This document shows positions 23,908 through 35,827 of a stretch of 64,000 nt of DNA, in pieces (the stretch's first letter is position 1; each line of letters starts with the position of its first letter). Source of the DNA: Antedon bifida (lineage: Eukaryota; Echinodermata; Crinoidea; Comatulida; Antedonidae). Position numbers and translations under genes: made by a program. The notes under the pieces are model-generated. The model saw only the letters and a program-made list of their open reading frames with translations, did no database searches and was not told the origin of the DNA. The stretch is taken from NCBI GenBank assembly GCA_963402885.1, contig OY727094.1:4962501-5026500 (forward strand), read 5' to 3'.

Positions 23908-26080
23908 TCAAAGTTTCTTTGAGCAATTATTACCAGTCCAACCGGTCATACATCTGCATTTAACAAAATCCAAGCTCCGCCAATCCCATAATGCATCACT
24001 CACGAATCTTGCATCATCCAATAAACATCTACCGTGACCAGAGCACATTTTGTTGCTACAACTTTCTGCTTGTGTCTTCGTGTTTAGCAACACAGGGCCG
24101 TACACTGTTGCGAGTAGTTGTTTAAGTTCTGTGCATGATTGCATGTTTTCCAGTGCTTTCATAGAACCCCAGAGAACAATTCCATCAAAAGATAAAATGG
24201 CAGCTTTACCCACGCTCATTTCGATATCACCCTAAATAAAATTGTAATAAAGCAAAAAGGGAAAATACTTTTTTGTAAAATTAATAAAAAATAATTGTCT
24301 AGGCCAGCATGATGTTAGAACAGAATTTACAGTAGTTCCAAATGTTATTTCATTGGGAGATCCCTGAACAGGCTTTGGCTCCCACTAGAACGCAACACAG
24401 CGACGCAAAATGCTGTATTGCATGATCAAAAGTGGAAACCGACGACGCAGTGCTGCAAACATTGCAGGCGTGGACAAACACAATTATTTGAAGGCAATTT
24501 TTTTACTTTGCGTAGGTTGCGTTGCTAATGGGAACCAAGCTTTAGAGGGTTCACTTGTGGGGTTGGGAGATGGTGATCATAGCGGATTCAAGGCTAGATC
24601 CAGCCTAGCACCTATAAGACTTATATGCTGTACTTAAGTTGAGTACAGTACTCAATTTGACAATTTTTTCTTCCTAGATCTGTCACTGAGGATGGAGGTT
24701 GTTGTAGAGGTTCATATGAATCATTTGTTTACTGTTTTAGAATTGGTTTTCACTTACTATATTGTAATACAATCCTGAATTGGAATAATTGAAGCGATTG
24801 TACACATAAACCGGCTTGCCTGGCTCTTGTAAGTTATTCACAACACGCAGAGCTTCTTGTAACTTACTATCAACAAACTGAAGGTTATTTTTCACGTATG
24901 GATGGAGATATATTGATGGGAAGATGGCGCTACTCTCGTCAAACAACCACGTCATCTTATCGTTGCTTGCGACAGTTGCGTTTAAGCATTCATAGTCTGT
25001 AGATGGTTCTTTATTATGGCAGTATGGGTAATGATAAAAACCCCATGTTGCATTTGGGCGTAGGGTTTTCCCCAACCGTAAAACACCTTTCATTAAACTT
25101 TCGGCTGCCATCTCGTATTCAACTTTAGCTAATTCATTTACAGATGTATCGTCGAGGTTTGGTATTCTCTGTTTCACTAGATCAACAGAAGCGTTTTTAT
25201 AAATTGTTCGTTTATCAAAGTTTTCGTCCAGATGTGGTTTCCACTTTTCCCAGTCTATGATTGCAAGTCCATTGAACTGAGAATTTGGAATTTTTTCGAT
25301 GATTTCAACTGTTGCTATTTCTAAATGTTTCCTCAGGTTTCTTGCCTGAATAAATAAATGAAACCATTAAATAAAACACAAAAACGAAGTAGATACTGTG
25401 TAATTATGTGTACAGATTGAAGATAAAAATTATAAAAAAAAACAAACAAAAAAAACTATGCCTTAGAGAGACTATAAAGTATAAGGTTGTTATCGTTTTG
25501 GTGCACTTGTGATATTAAAACAGTAGGAACCCCTATTAATGGGACACCTTCGGGACACATCAAAGTGCCCCTTAATAGGAGGAGTTGGTTCTCTTCTTTT
25601 TTTCAGATAGGAGGGTCTCCCCGGAAAGGAGGGGGGTTCTTAAATTAACTCACTGTACATTAGTAGTACTGGTTGTCTGAGGAAGACATTATTTTTTTTA
25701 AGTGAATTTGATCTTACCTGCGGTAGTCCACCATTTATAAACTTCCTAGTGTCATCATCGATGTACGGATACCCAAAGTTGTGGCTATGGAAACCATTAA
25801 AAACGTCACCCATTTCCACCGATGTGTCTTTATTTGCTGAAATACCCCACTTTTGCAATTCAAGATCTATGCCCAGATTTGAGCATTTAGAAGCCAGGCC
25901 CCAGTATATTTTAAACGTAAAACTATCTGTCTCTTTCGAGTGCGGGCTTGATGTTTCTCCTCCAACACTACTTGTTATTATAAGTTGCCCAAACGCGCAC
26001 GTTGCTGATAAGCCGAGTAGGCCTAGTATTAACATCGTAAAGTTCCAGCTCTTAGAACTCGTCATAACTACGTCGTTCAT
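23908..26080 (-). CDS. hyaluronidase (glycosyl hydrolase family 56), secreted, with EGF-like C-terminus
   Basis: Endo-beta-N-acetylhexosaminidase acting on hyaluronan or chondroitin. The exons, in transcript order, are 26080-25718, 25345-24758 and 24231-23908, all phase 0, giving 424 aa, close to the usual 430-500. The first 30 residues include a hydrophobic signal peptide (MLILGLLGLSATCAFG); a second in-frame Met at residue 6 is an equally good start. FKIYWG, NFGYPY and INGGLPQ mark the barrel start. IIDWEKWKP holds the catalytic D152 and E154 of the DxE pair. WGFYHYPYC, VYNRFNYS and VLWGS are further substrate-cleft blocks of the family. The C-terminal Cys-rich segment (CSNKMCSGHGRC, CRCMTGWTGNNC) is the EGF-like module. 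It appears intact and is convergent with GLCE and divergent from TMCO4. Which vertebrate HYAL paralogue it matches best cannot be decided by eye. Confidence 0.93.
24371..24541. mobile_element. MITE family D, copy 2, in hyaluronidase intron 2
   Basis: The ends GGCTTTGGCTCCCACTAGAA and GTTGCTAATGGGAACCAAGC are imperfect inverted repeats matching family D. Confidence 0.6.
25517..25640. repeat. pogo/Tigger-like repeat fragment in hyaluronidase intron 1
   Basis: AGTAGGAACCCCTATTAATG, GGGACACCTTCGGGACAC and CCCCTTAATAGGAGGAGTT resemble the fragments at 4300, 41793 and 52513. It is a degraded dispersed repeat. Confidence 0.45.
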
Positions 26081-27519
26081 GAAGCAATATTTAATTAGGA
26101 AAATTATTATTGGTAAAATATAATTATGAAGTTAAAGAAATACTACCGCCGGACAATAGAAGAATGGCTAGGCCTACTGCTGGACCTTCCCGATAGCTTC
26201 CTGAGGCCCAGGGTTGGATTTGATACAGTTCAGTGAACACAAGGTACGCAAAACAATTAGTTAATAAAAACATTTAAGTGTGACTATGCAACTTTGTTTA
26301 ACCAATCAGAATTGCCGTTCACATTGTAGCGGTCTGAAAAAGAATCGTGTAAATTAAATCCGGATTCTGTTTATGTATTTTATGCCTACAATTATAATTA
26401 AATCAATTTGTCAGTTTAGTGTGCACATCGAATAGGGATATACGACGCAGTTGTACTATTTAATTTTGTGGTTTTCCTAACAAATAGTATACAGTATGTA
26501 TGCATTGGCCTTAAAACTATGGTAAAACAGTAAAAGCAATCATGATCGCGTACTATGTACACTCATGTATTTAATTATTATTATTTAGTTGTATGATAAA
26601 ATCAAAAATATAAGGTCTGTAGACCAGGTCGTAAGACCTTTTTGCACTTAATACTCGTTACTACTGTGATATACTTTTTCTGAATATATTCATAAAGACC
26701 AATCTGAAACGATCTTCGTCTCGTGTGAAAAACTTGCTGTTTTATAGAGGGCGTATAACTAAAATAAAATTTGAGTGACTGGCCGGATTAAAAGGAAACA
26801 ACAAACGAGAGAGAGAAAGGTAGACCTATGTTTTTTATGCTAAAAACATAATAAGATTATAAGACGTATTTCTTTATCACCATTTAGATATACATATGTT
26901 TAGTGTTAGCTGTAGGTTTAAGCCTAGCCTAGTTAGTTATAGGGCCAGGCTAGTAATCCTCTTTCCTCCTAGCTAGGCTAGGCCTAGGCTAGTGGGTATC
27001 GGGGCCAGCGAGCGGGGGACAGGCCAACTACTCTAGTAGGTCTAGGCCCAGTAGGCTACTAGGCCTACTACTAGGTTATATATTATATTTTTAGTTGGGG
27101 CCTCCTACTATGCCTAGACTACTAGCTTAGCTAGAGGACGAGTAGGCCTACTAGTGTACCTCCTTATAAAATATAATAGTAGTAAGCCTAACTAAGCTAG
27201 GCCTAGTACTAAAGAAAGTAGGCCTAATCCTAGAGCCGATTTTGTTATGCCATACATTAATTGGTTAATTAAACCCAGATTAAACAAAGCCAGAAAAGAC
27301 AATTCCAACTCATTAATTCATTAATCAACAATTTTAATATAATATTAATAATTAACCTATAGTCCTAGATAGGCCTACTTCATTAGATATTAATTAGCAA
27401 GATAACGGTTTGTAGTACTCAAGTGACGGCAAAACATTTTAATTTATAAAGACATGATAATAGGCCTAGTACAGTACAATTATTTTTAATATTTGTATGA
27501 CATTATTCTTTAATTATAG
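26081..27519. promoter_or_regulatory. divergent promoter interval between hyaluronidase and TMCO4
   Basis: The two start codons are 1.4 kb apart and divergent, so both promoters or first exons should lie here. No TATA or initiator assignment is made. From 26930 to 27250 there is a dense palindromic tract of AGGCCTA/TAGGCCT and CTAGGC words. A TTTAATTATAG acceptor at 27509-27519 just before the TMCO4 ATG suggests an upstream untranslated exon. Confidence 0.5.
26930..27250. repeat. AGGCCTA-rich tract 1
   Basis: Many overlapping copies of AGGCCTA, TAGGCCT and CTAGCCTAG. Similar tracts lie at 47680-47900 and 55430-55720. The word is self-complementary, so the tract can fold on itself. Confidence 0.7.
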
Positions 27520-27521
27520 AA

Positions 27522-30500
27522 ATGGAAACTGATGATGTAAATTGTTATTTACTGGAAGCTGCCGCTAATTCTGACCAATCAGAATTCAACAAAGAAGGAA
27601 CATACTCTTCCAAACAAGATACACATGTAAATACAGAATGCATAGAAGAAAATTCAGAGAATAGTGGAGAAGTTGAGAATGTTGTTACCAAAGAAGTTGA
27701 TGGTGAGATTACAGATGAAAAATCCCAAATCCATCATGCTCAAGCCAAGACAGATATAACAGCTAGTAATATTGATTGTAAAGCATTAGACAAAAATGAT
27801 AATGAAAACCTATTAATACCTCTGAATGAAGATGTCAGAAAGGAATGCACTGAAAGCACCTCTACTGATGAGATTATGATGTCAGATGACCTTGATGAAC
27901 AGCAAGAACAAAGAGGTCAAAGAAGAGTTACAAATGAAAGCCTTGATTCTATTAATTTTGAAAAAAAAGCGCAACAGACTGACCAAAATAAAAATCCTTT
28001 AAAAACTCATGTTGACGGAGATGATTGTGAAGATCATGATGTCGCAACTGATTCTGAAAAAGAAGCACAACAGACTCACCAAAATAAAAATCCTTTAAAA
28101 ACTCAAGTTGACGGAGATGATTGTGAAGATCATGAAGTCGCAACTGATTCTGAAAAAGAAGCACAACAGACTGAATTTAGCAGAGGAGAAGGTGAAGATT
28201 GTGATGCAACTAATGTAGAGTATGAAATAAAACCAATTGACGAAACTAATTCAAAAGGTCAAGTTAAAAGTAGTGAAGAACTTGATACAACTGATTTAAA
28301 AAATAAAACTACCGACCACCCTAAAAAGCTTTCAAATATGCAACACAATGAAGCCAAGGATAATGAAAAGGAGGCATCGTCTGATATACAACTTATGGAA
28401 GAAACCTTACAACCAAATGTTCCACCAAGTGCCTGTGAGCTTGCAATAGAAGCAATGTGTTCAAATGAGGAAACCAGCGATCCTCTTCTTAACGCTGATA
28501 ATGACATTTCAGTTCCGAAAGAAGAAGAAAAAACATCTGTCCAAGAAAATAAAGAAAAAACAAAGAATTCAGTTGTGGCAGATGAAGGAGCAGAAAAGAA
28601 CAGTGGTGATGTCAAAATACAGCATTCTCTTATTAACCTTGAAAATAATGATTTAGTTTCACAAGAAGAAATATCTGTCCAAGAAAACAAAGAGGAAAAA
28701 TCACAGAATTCAGTTGTGGCAGAGGTAGAAGCAGAAAAGAACAGTGATGTCAAAATACAGCATCCTCTTTATAAACCTGACAATGACATTTCAGTTCCGA
28801 AAGAAGAAGAGAAAACATCTGTCCAAGAAAACAAAGACGAAAGATCACATAATTCAGTTGTGGCAGATGTAGGAGCAGAAAAGATCAGTGATGTCAAAAT
28901 ATGGCATCCCCTTCTTGATGTGAAACCTCAACCAGAACCAGAGGCAGTCAATGCAGCTGTTGCACAATCTAAAGATTCACCTTCATTTGAGGAACCACCT
29001 CACCAGGAAAATGAAGTCTGTTCTGCCAAAGTTACTGAAGCAGCAGGGAAGACGAAGAAAGAAAAAACACCTCTTGTTGAATTGGCAGAGAAAGGCATGG
29101 GGATGTCTGACATCTTGACAGAGACTGGAGAGTTTGCTTATATTTCATTGGTTGCTGTTGCGTTGGCAACAACTTTCAATGACCAATGGCACAAGTATGT
29201 TTAATTATTATTTATTTACTACAGCTTTGTTATAACGGACCATGTCAAACTATTCAAACAAACAAACTACATTTGTTCCTTATTTAGCAAGTTGTTTTTA
29301 GTAAGTAATTATTTATACACACTGTTTTTTGTAGTGTCTCCCGGTACATTGTAAAAAAAATTAAAATCATTTCAGAACTAAATATACATGGTGTACCACA
29401 AACTTGATATTAACATATTTATTTTCTAAAGTTAAATTTTTTTTTCATTTTCTTTTCTTCTGCAGGAGTTGGAAAGATAACTATATCAAAGCATTATGTA
29501 AACATTTGAAAGTAAAGAGGGGAGTTGAGAAGACAATGGTGCAGTTTCTGCATGAAGACTTGAGACCGTTGCATGCTAATGCCTATGTTGAAATACTCAA
29601 AGATGATTGGATGATCAAAGACAATCCAAGCATTGTTGCACAGGTCAGTAATATTATTCGATTCTCCGTACTGTAGGCCTATCTAAAATTTAAAAATATC
29701 ATTTGAAAATTCATCATATTACACCGTATCATAGGCAATAAGCTTAACCTTGTCATAATACAGGAACCACATGTGATACATATGTGACGCTGTATTCTGA
29801 ATTTACCTATGATACTGGAGTTTAAGATTTTATGGACAAAACTTAATAACCAAATCGATGAATATTATTTGAATTACAGGATCTTTTGGGAATTACCATA
29901 GAAAAAGGAAATTATGATGCAAGGTCAAGGTTCATCATCTTTCATATTGCCGAGTTGATGGCCGTACCTAGAGAAGATGTTAACAGCTTTGAAGACATGA
30001 TCGTTGAAAGCTTCGAACAAGAAGAAATCATTGAAACAGAGTAATTAAACGTTATAGTTTCGTTTCTAGTTCAGTTTTTGTTTGATAGATCCTTTGATGT
30101 TTGACTGAAATAACAATTTACACTCGTGTTGTACAGATTTTTGTGATATAATGAAGTAATTAAAGCTGAGCATAGAATGTTTTTGTTTTGAGCCTCCATG
30201 ACATAGGCTATAAAAACGTAAAATCTGAAATGACAGTCAGTGGTAACTCTTGCTTTCCAAATGCATACAAGTCAGATATGTGTGCACTGGACTTCCAGTT
30301 TTATTTTATTTATTTATTTCACCTTATTTATAGAGGGTGACCATAAACACCGTATGCTGACAATCAAGGGGCCCTCATGATGAGTATCTGTGTGTGACAG
30401 TGGTTGTGATTAACTAGTACACCGGGGTAACCCCCCACTCGTCTCACAAAAGATGTACTAGGTTCTTTAAAGTGCACATGAGCCAGATGTTGTGTACGGT

Positions 30501-33500
30501 TTATAGTCCTTATCCGAGTAGACTTCTTCTATCACCAGAACCATAGAGCGAGTTAGGCTTGAACCTTTTCCGATGTTAATATGGCAAGGTTACGGTTCCA
30601 CTTTCTTAACCACTTGGCCACTCACTTGCTCTAGAAGACTTGTTTTACCACCAGAACTATGGCCAAGGAATCCCATATTTATTATCGTTTGGTGCAGGGG
30701 CCCCTGCCTTAACCACTCTACCAATAAACATTTTTGGGGTCTACCATATTCCATTTCCAGCATCTGTACAATATTAGAATGAAGAATATGTACTTTAAAA
30801 TCAACGTGTACTATAATATATATTTTATCATTTCTATTAATAACAGGGAACAAAAAGCAGAAAAAGAAAAACGTTCAAAGCGCACAAAAGTAAAGAGATA
30901 TTTCGCTATTGGTGCAGCAACTGTCGGGGGTGGCGCACTTATTGGTAAGAGTATTTTTTTTATATATACACATCGAAATATATTATTTATATATTTTAGT
31001 TAAGATCATGGGACTGCTAACTCTTGTAGTTATAGTAATCTTAATTACTTTTGCAGTCCCTGACAATTTCATCTCTGTATATTTTACATTATGGTTGTTG
31101 GTCAAAAAAATGTAGATTGTAGATTTTATTACCTTGCATTTCTTAATTGTTGGAGACATCAATATTGATTAATTAGCATGGATGTTTGTTGTTTTTAAAT
31201 ATAATAGTATTGTGTTTTATCTCTAGGCCTAACTGGAGGGCTTGCTGCTCCACTAGTCGCCACAGCCGGTGTAGCTCTTTTTGGTTCGGGTGCAGCCTTT
31301 CTTGGTACCACTGCGGGCCTAGCTATAATGATGTCTATGTTTGGAGCTGCTGGTGCTGGTCTTGGAGGTAGGAAAGAAAGGATCGTACAAATTCTTACTA
31401 ACAAACAATAGAAATAGTCTACTGATTCAACATAACATTGTAAAAATATAAACATTTTGGCATAAATTGCATTTCATACCTAAGAATCAAAACTCCAACT
31501 GGTGGAGCTCGAGGAATACTAACAACATAAAAAAGACAATAACTAGAGACTTAAGGCCAGTCTAAACATATTATAGTATTAAAAGCTCTGTCTATACTAT
31601 CCAACTGTATGTGAAAAAAAGTGTGATGTGCCCAAATATGGTGGTGATGTGCCCAAACAATGGTAGTGATATGATGTCATCATGTCCATATATGGACACA
31701 TCACATTTTTTTGTCACATAAAGTTTGATAGTGTAGACAAGGCTTTAAACATATTATAATAACAATTATAATAGCTTTATTTTCTTTTTAGGGTACAAAA
31801 TGAAGAGAAGAGTTGGCGCTATCGAGGAGTTTGAATTTGCCTCGTTAGGAAAGGGCAAGGATTTGCATGTGGTCATTGCCGTTTCAGGGTGGCTTACAAA
31901 AGACCGTTTAGGTAAAATAAAAAAAGTAGTCGGAGTCTTAGATTCTCTGGTTTTTAGTCGCATACAAACGCGATTCCACAACTCACTATGTTGGTCGGTT
32001 GGTCGGTAAACACTAACTCAAATTTGAGCAGGCGACTGCAGCCATGTATATGGCCTTGTTATGATTTTGTCATCCTGGCAAAAACAACTCCACTCTGAAA
32101 GACTTGTAAAGCTCTGTCTACACTATCAAGTATCAAACTTTATGTGTCAAAAACTTTGATGTGCCCGTATGTGGACACGATGATGTCATATCACTACCAT
32201 ATTTGGACACATCACACTTTTGTTGTCAAACTAGTTTGATAGTGTAAACAAGGAAGACTTGTTTATTTAAATCGACGTTACGCAAACTATGGGCCATATC
32301 TGATTTCTTAATTTGTATCATATAATGTCTAAGAAACATACAATTTATGTTCCTAGCTTTAGTTTTATAATGTTGTTTTATTTAGACAACTTTACCGTGC
32401 CATGGCTAGCTCTGGCTGAGTCCAAGGAACAGTATACGCTTAAATGGGAATCTAAGTACCTGAAGAATCTCGGAGATGGCCTTGAGTACATAATGGATAG
32501 CGTGATGACGATGGCAGCAAAGGAAGCGCTGAAGTACACTGTACTGGCGGGTGAGTGCCAGATATCTGATGTCGAAATATTTGTACAAATTTTAGTGAAT
32601 TTTGCAGACATTACAATATTAATCATAAATTAATAAACTGGATCATAGTTTTAATGATAAATTTATTGTAGGTCTTCTCGCTGCCATCGCATTGCCAGCA
32701 GCAGCTTACGGCGCCCTCTCCGCGATTGACAATCCCTGGAGTCTCGTCACAAGAAGGTCTGTTGAGACAGGGAAGGAGCTGGCTGAGGTACTACTGCAAA
32801 GGCTTCAAGTAAGTATGAATGCTTTTCATTTTCAGTCAATAATTGTTGCATATTAATTTTAGCTCCTTAATAATGATGATAAATTTGTTGCAACTTTTAT
32901 TTTTAATTTTTAGGGAAAACGTCCTGTAACTCTTATCGGTTTTAGTATGGGTGCTAGAGTTATCTTCTCTGCTTTGCAAGAGTTGTCCGTACGTAAAGGT
33001 AAGCATTGTAAAAAAAAGTGCCATACCTGTACATGAATAAAAAGTTGTTTTGACCAGCAAGTCATCTTAAGCTCTGTCTACACTATCAAACTAGTTTGAC
33101 AAAAAAAGTGTGATGTGCCCAAATATGGTAGTGATATAGTCCATATATGGGCACATCACATTTTTGTCACATAAAGTTTGATAGTGTAGACAGAGCTTCT
33201 TACTACGGGTAAAAAGCTATGCATTATTTCACAAAATTGTTTGTTTTACATAGGCTCAGAAGGAATTGTAGAAAATGTTGTGCTGCTAGGCGCACCAATA
33301 ACATCATCAGTGAAGTCATGGCAACCGCTTGAAAAGGTGGTGTCTGGTAGAATCATTAATGGCTATTGCAGGTATTATGTTTTTGTATAAGGAACCATTA
33401 AGGAATCATGCAAAAAGTATTCTACTGAAGTTACTTCAGTAAATACATTTTGTTACTGATAATGATTTTAGTTTGTTTTATGTAGAAGTTTAGTTTAATT

Positions 33501-34742
33501 TTTAAAGAATTATTTTTTCAGGGGGACAATATGTCTTTAAGAAGAAATCTTCTAAACAGTTCATTATAGTATATAGCTGTAAGCTAATTTGTATTTGTTT
33601 TGCAGAGGAGATTGGCTTCTTCAGTTCGTGTATCGTACTGCATCTGTACAAGTTACTAACATAGCTGGCCTAGGCCCAGTAAATTGGGACAACAGGCGGA
33701 TGGAGAATATAGACCTAACTGACATAGTAAACAAGTTTATTATTTATTGATTTGGGAAAGTAGTAATAAACAAAATAAAAGGAACTTGCTTGTAGATACT
33801 GTAATTACAGTTTTCAAAATAACTTCACAAATGAGTGAGTGGTTAAGACAGCGGAACCGTAATACATAGCCATAACATCGGCAAGGGTTTCGAGGCTCAC
33901 CCGCGTCCTGGTTCTGGTGGTAGAACGAGTCTTCTCGGATAAGGACTATAAACCGTGCAAGAACGTAGTATATCTTTTGAGACGAGTAGGGGTTACCCCG
34001 GTATACTATTTCACACACACAGCCACTGTCACAAACTCATCATATATATACACTGGGCCCTCTGGGAGAACAGTCTTTGAATGAAGAGGCTACCCAGTGT
34101 AAAGAATAAATAAATAAAAAATAAATAAAAAAATAACATACTAATACAAAAGTAGTAGTAGGCAAGTCATACTTTAGTTCACAAACTTTAAATAGGCCAA
34201 AAAATATACATATTTTGGTATATTTATTTATTTTTATATTTATTTACAATAATCACAATGATTTTGTGTTTATAGCATTTAACTAGATTTATTTAAAAAT
34301 ATTTTCACAGGTCGGAGGTCATCTAGATTATTCCGAAAAAATTGATGAGATTCTAGCACACATTGGGATAAAAACGATTGAACGAAGTTCATCTCCTTTG
34401 TTACGTGAAATGGGTGGCGCAGCGAAGGATGCAACAAAGGGCGCCACCAATGAAAAAGAAGATGCTAAAGTCGATGTCTGCGATCTTCTTTTACCAAAAT
34501 CACAAAAAGTTGCCAAGATGTCCTCAGGAGTTTCTCGAAGTGAATCGGCCAACAGCTTCTTAAACGAATGCGATAAGAAAACCAAAGGAACAGAGATAGT
34601 GAAATCGGCAAGTTTATCTGAAATTACGATTCATGAGGCGAAGAGTGAACACCAGAGGGCGACATCGTCAACAGGTGCTGTTCAGAAATCCGCAGCTGAA
34701 GAGGTTGTTGAGGTTGGATGTGATCCAACTTCTCTCCTATGA
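27522..34742 (+). CDS. TMCO4: transmembrane and coiled-coil domain-containing protein 4 (DUF726, alpha/beta hydrolase fold)
   Basis: The twelve exons are 27522-29194, 29466-29643, 29880-30040, 30847-30944, 31227-31367, 31792-31911, 32386-32550, 32672-32808, 32914-32998, 33254-33371, 33606-33726 and 34311-34742. All are GT-AG and stay in phase to TGA, giving 1142 aa. Human TMCO4 is about 634 aa; most of the excess is an acidic, low-complexity N-terminus (residues 1-500) encoded in exon 1. Exons 4-5 encode a Gly/Ala-rich membrane region at about 686-750 (YFAIGAATVGGGALIG and onward). GFSMGAR at about 900-906 is a GxSxG nucleophile elbow with Ser902. GHLDYSEK at the start of exon 12 is the likely catalytic-His region. 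The DUF726 family includes yeast Mil1; its substrate is not established. The C-terminal 120 residues are Ser/Lys/Glu-rich and poorly conserved. AATAAA lies at 34769. Confidence 0.93.
27950..28175 (+). repeat. intragenic repeat in TMCO4 exon 1 (37-aa unit, about two copies)
   Basis: The unit encoding AQQT-QNKNPLKT, then VDGDDCEDH and VATDSEKE, occurs twice in a row and a third AQQT starts. The units are almost identical at the DNA level, so the duplication looks recent. Confidence 0.85.
28490..28925 (+). repeat. intragenic repeat in TMCO4 exon 1 (about 46-aa unit, three copies)
   Basis: Three copies of a unit with the order SVPKEEEKTSVQENKE, NSVVAD, GAEK, DVKIQHPL. The middle copy lacks the PKEEE piece. 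All are acidic and lysine-rich with no predicted fold. Confidence 0.85.
29723..29818. mobile_element. MITE family E, copy 2, in TMCO4 intron 2
   Basis: CCGTATCATAGGCAATA and TTACCTATGATACTGG are inverted ends around ATACAGGAACCACATGTGAT, matching the element at 63250-63420. Confidence 0.55.
30306..30720 (-). mobile_element. tRNA-derived SINE(s) in TMCO4 intron 3
   Basis: In minus orientation: the tail at 30306-30330 is TTTATT-rich, followed by GAGGGTGACCATAAACACCG and the conserved body (GGGGTAACCCCCCACTCGTC, TTATCCGAGTAGACTTCTTC). The tRNA-like head lies at the right (CTTAACCACTTGGCCACTCA). The same body is seen in + orientation at 33822 and 50565. A second partial head follows at 30630-30720. 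Confidence 0.7.
31583..31745 (+). mobile_element. MITE-1 copy 6, in TMCO4 intron 5
   Basis: AAGCTCTGTCTATACTATCC at the left, GATAGTGTAGACAAGGCTT at the right, flanked by TAA on each side. It is in + orientation (ATGATGTCATCATGTCC core) and lies 46 bp before exon 6. Confidence 0.87.
32109..32252 (-). mobile_element. MITE-1 copy 7, in TMCO4 intron 6
   Basis: AAGCTCTGTCTACACTATCA at the left, TTTGATAGTGTAAACAAGG at the right. The core GGACACGATGATGTCATATC is inverted relative to copy 6. It starts 198 bp after exon 6. Confidence 0.87.
33069..33198 (+). mobile_element. MITE-1 copy 8, in TMCO4 intron 9
   Basis: A clean palindrome with AAGCTCTGTCTACACTATCA and TGATAGTGTAGACAGAGCTT as full consensus ends. 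The centre is shortened so that GACATCATCAT is lost. It contains CCAAATATGG and CCATATATGG. Confidence 0.9.
33822..34130 (+). mobile_element. tRNA-derived SINE in TMCO4 intron 11
   Basis: The head GAGTGAGTGGTTAAGACAGC and GGGTTTCGAGGCTCA resemble Pol III A and B boxes. The body contains GAGACGAGTAGGGGTTACCC and CACAGCCACTGTCACA. The tail is a run of AATAAA repeats ending near 34130. Confidence 0.75.
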
Positions 34743-34768
34743 TTCATAATTCTGTTAATACAGTACTA

Positions 34769-34774
34769 AATAAA
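34769..34774 (+). terminator. TMCO4 polyadenylation signal
   Basis: AATAAA 27 nt past the TMCO4 stop codon. Confidence 0.55.
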
Positions 34775-35827
34775 GGTCACATGACTTTACACTTATATAA
34801 TTTTTGTATTTGAAGTAATGCTGCTTTATAAGCGATGAAAAAATATATTTTAAATACATTTGTTTTTTATAACGGATTTAATTAATTTGCCAAAGGTAAA
34901 CAAATTTAAATTTTTTTCAATTTTAATCTATTTTTATATGTTCATTCAAGCATGTCTTCCAAATCTTTGTTGTCGTTTTAAGCTGACAATCGCATACTAT
35001 TTAGATTGTACTTATTTTTTGTATTGATTTATAAAAGGTTAACATATTACGAAATAGCGCTATATAAATGTCGCATTGTTATTATTACAAACACAAGAAT
35101 ACATGCATGTAAATTATTTTAAGTAAAAACACAGCTTGTAAATATTTAAAAGATATAATTTAATATATTATACCATTTATAGAGATATTATATAGACATT
35201 ATGTAAAATTATGAATATATATTCTATTTATGATTAAAATAGTTAATGATTTTTTTTTTCAGTTTTACCAAAAATATGAATGGTGGTATTTTTGTAGAAA
35301 ACAATAAGGTTGTTTTTTTTTTTAATTAACTAAAACATTTTTCTTATATTTTTCTTTTCACACATTTGTATGTTGTAAGGTTCTTTAAAATCATAGCATA
35401 CATACATTTACTACTGGTACTTACTGTATATTTATTTTCAGGCAGAGAAACTGTCCAGTGATACATGGTACTGGAAATTAATTAATTTATAAAAAAATCA
35501 GCACCAACCACAATTTGAATGGTGCGAAAGGGTTTTGTTGATCATTTTTGTCCCAAATCGATATAGAATGTAAAAATTGAAAGGAATCGTGTTCAAAGAA
35601 CCCATGACAGAGGCGGCTTCGTTGGGGTTAGGGGTGGATTATGGTAATTGTAATGCAACAGATAGGACACTACTTTCAGTTTGGCACCAATTTGCCATTT
35701 TTAGGACTTGCCCCTGGATCCGACAATGCTTGGTACATTTTTTTTTTCCATTTTTTATTGCGAATAATACGTTCAAATTGTGATTTTGTGTATTATTGCA
35801 TATAACAAGATTAATTTTGTTTAAATG
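34775..35827. other. region between TMCO4 and its duplicated exon start
   Basis: A+T-rich, no coding exon. GCGCTATATAAATG near 35057 is the 3' end of a dispersed SINE also seen near 41220. Confidence 0.4.

Noticed and set aside
25749..26123. 124-codon plus-strand ORF
   Set aside because: Shadow of hyaluronidase exon 1 on the opposite strand.
28259..28753. 164-codon ORF antisense to TMCO4 exon 1
   Set aside because: Low-complexity mirror of the repetitive acidic coding region on the other strand.
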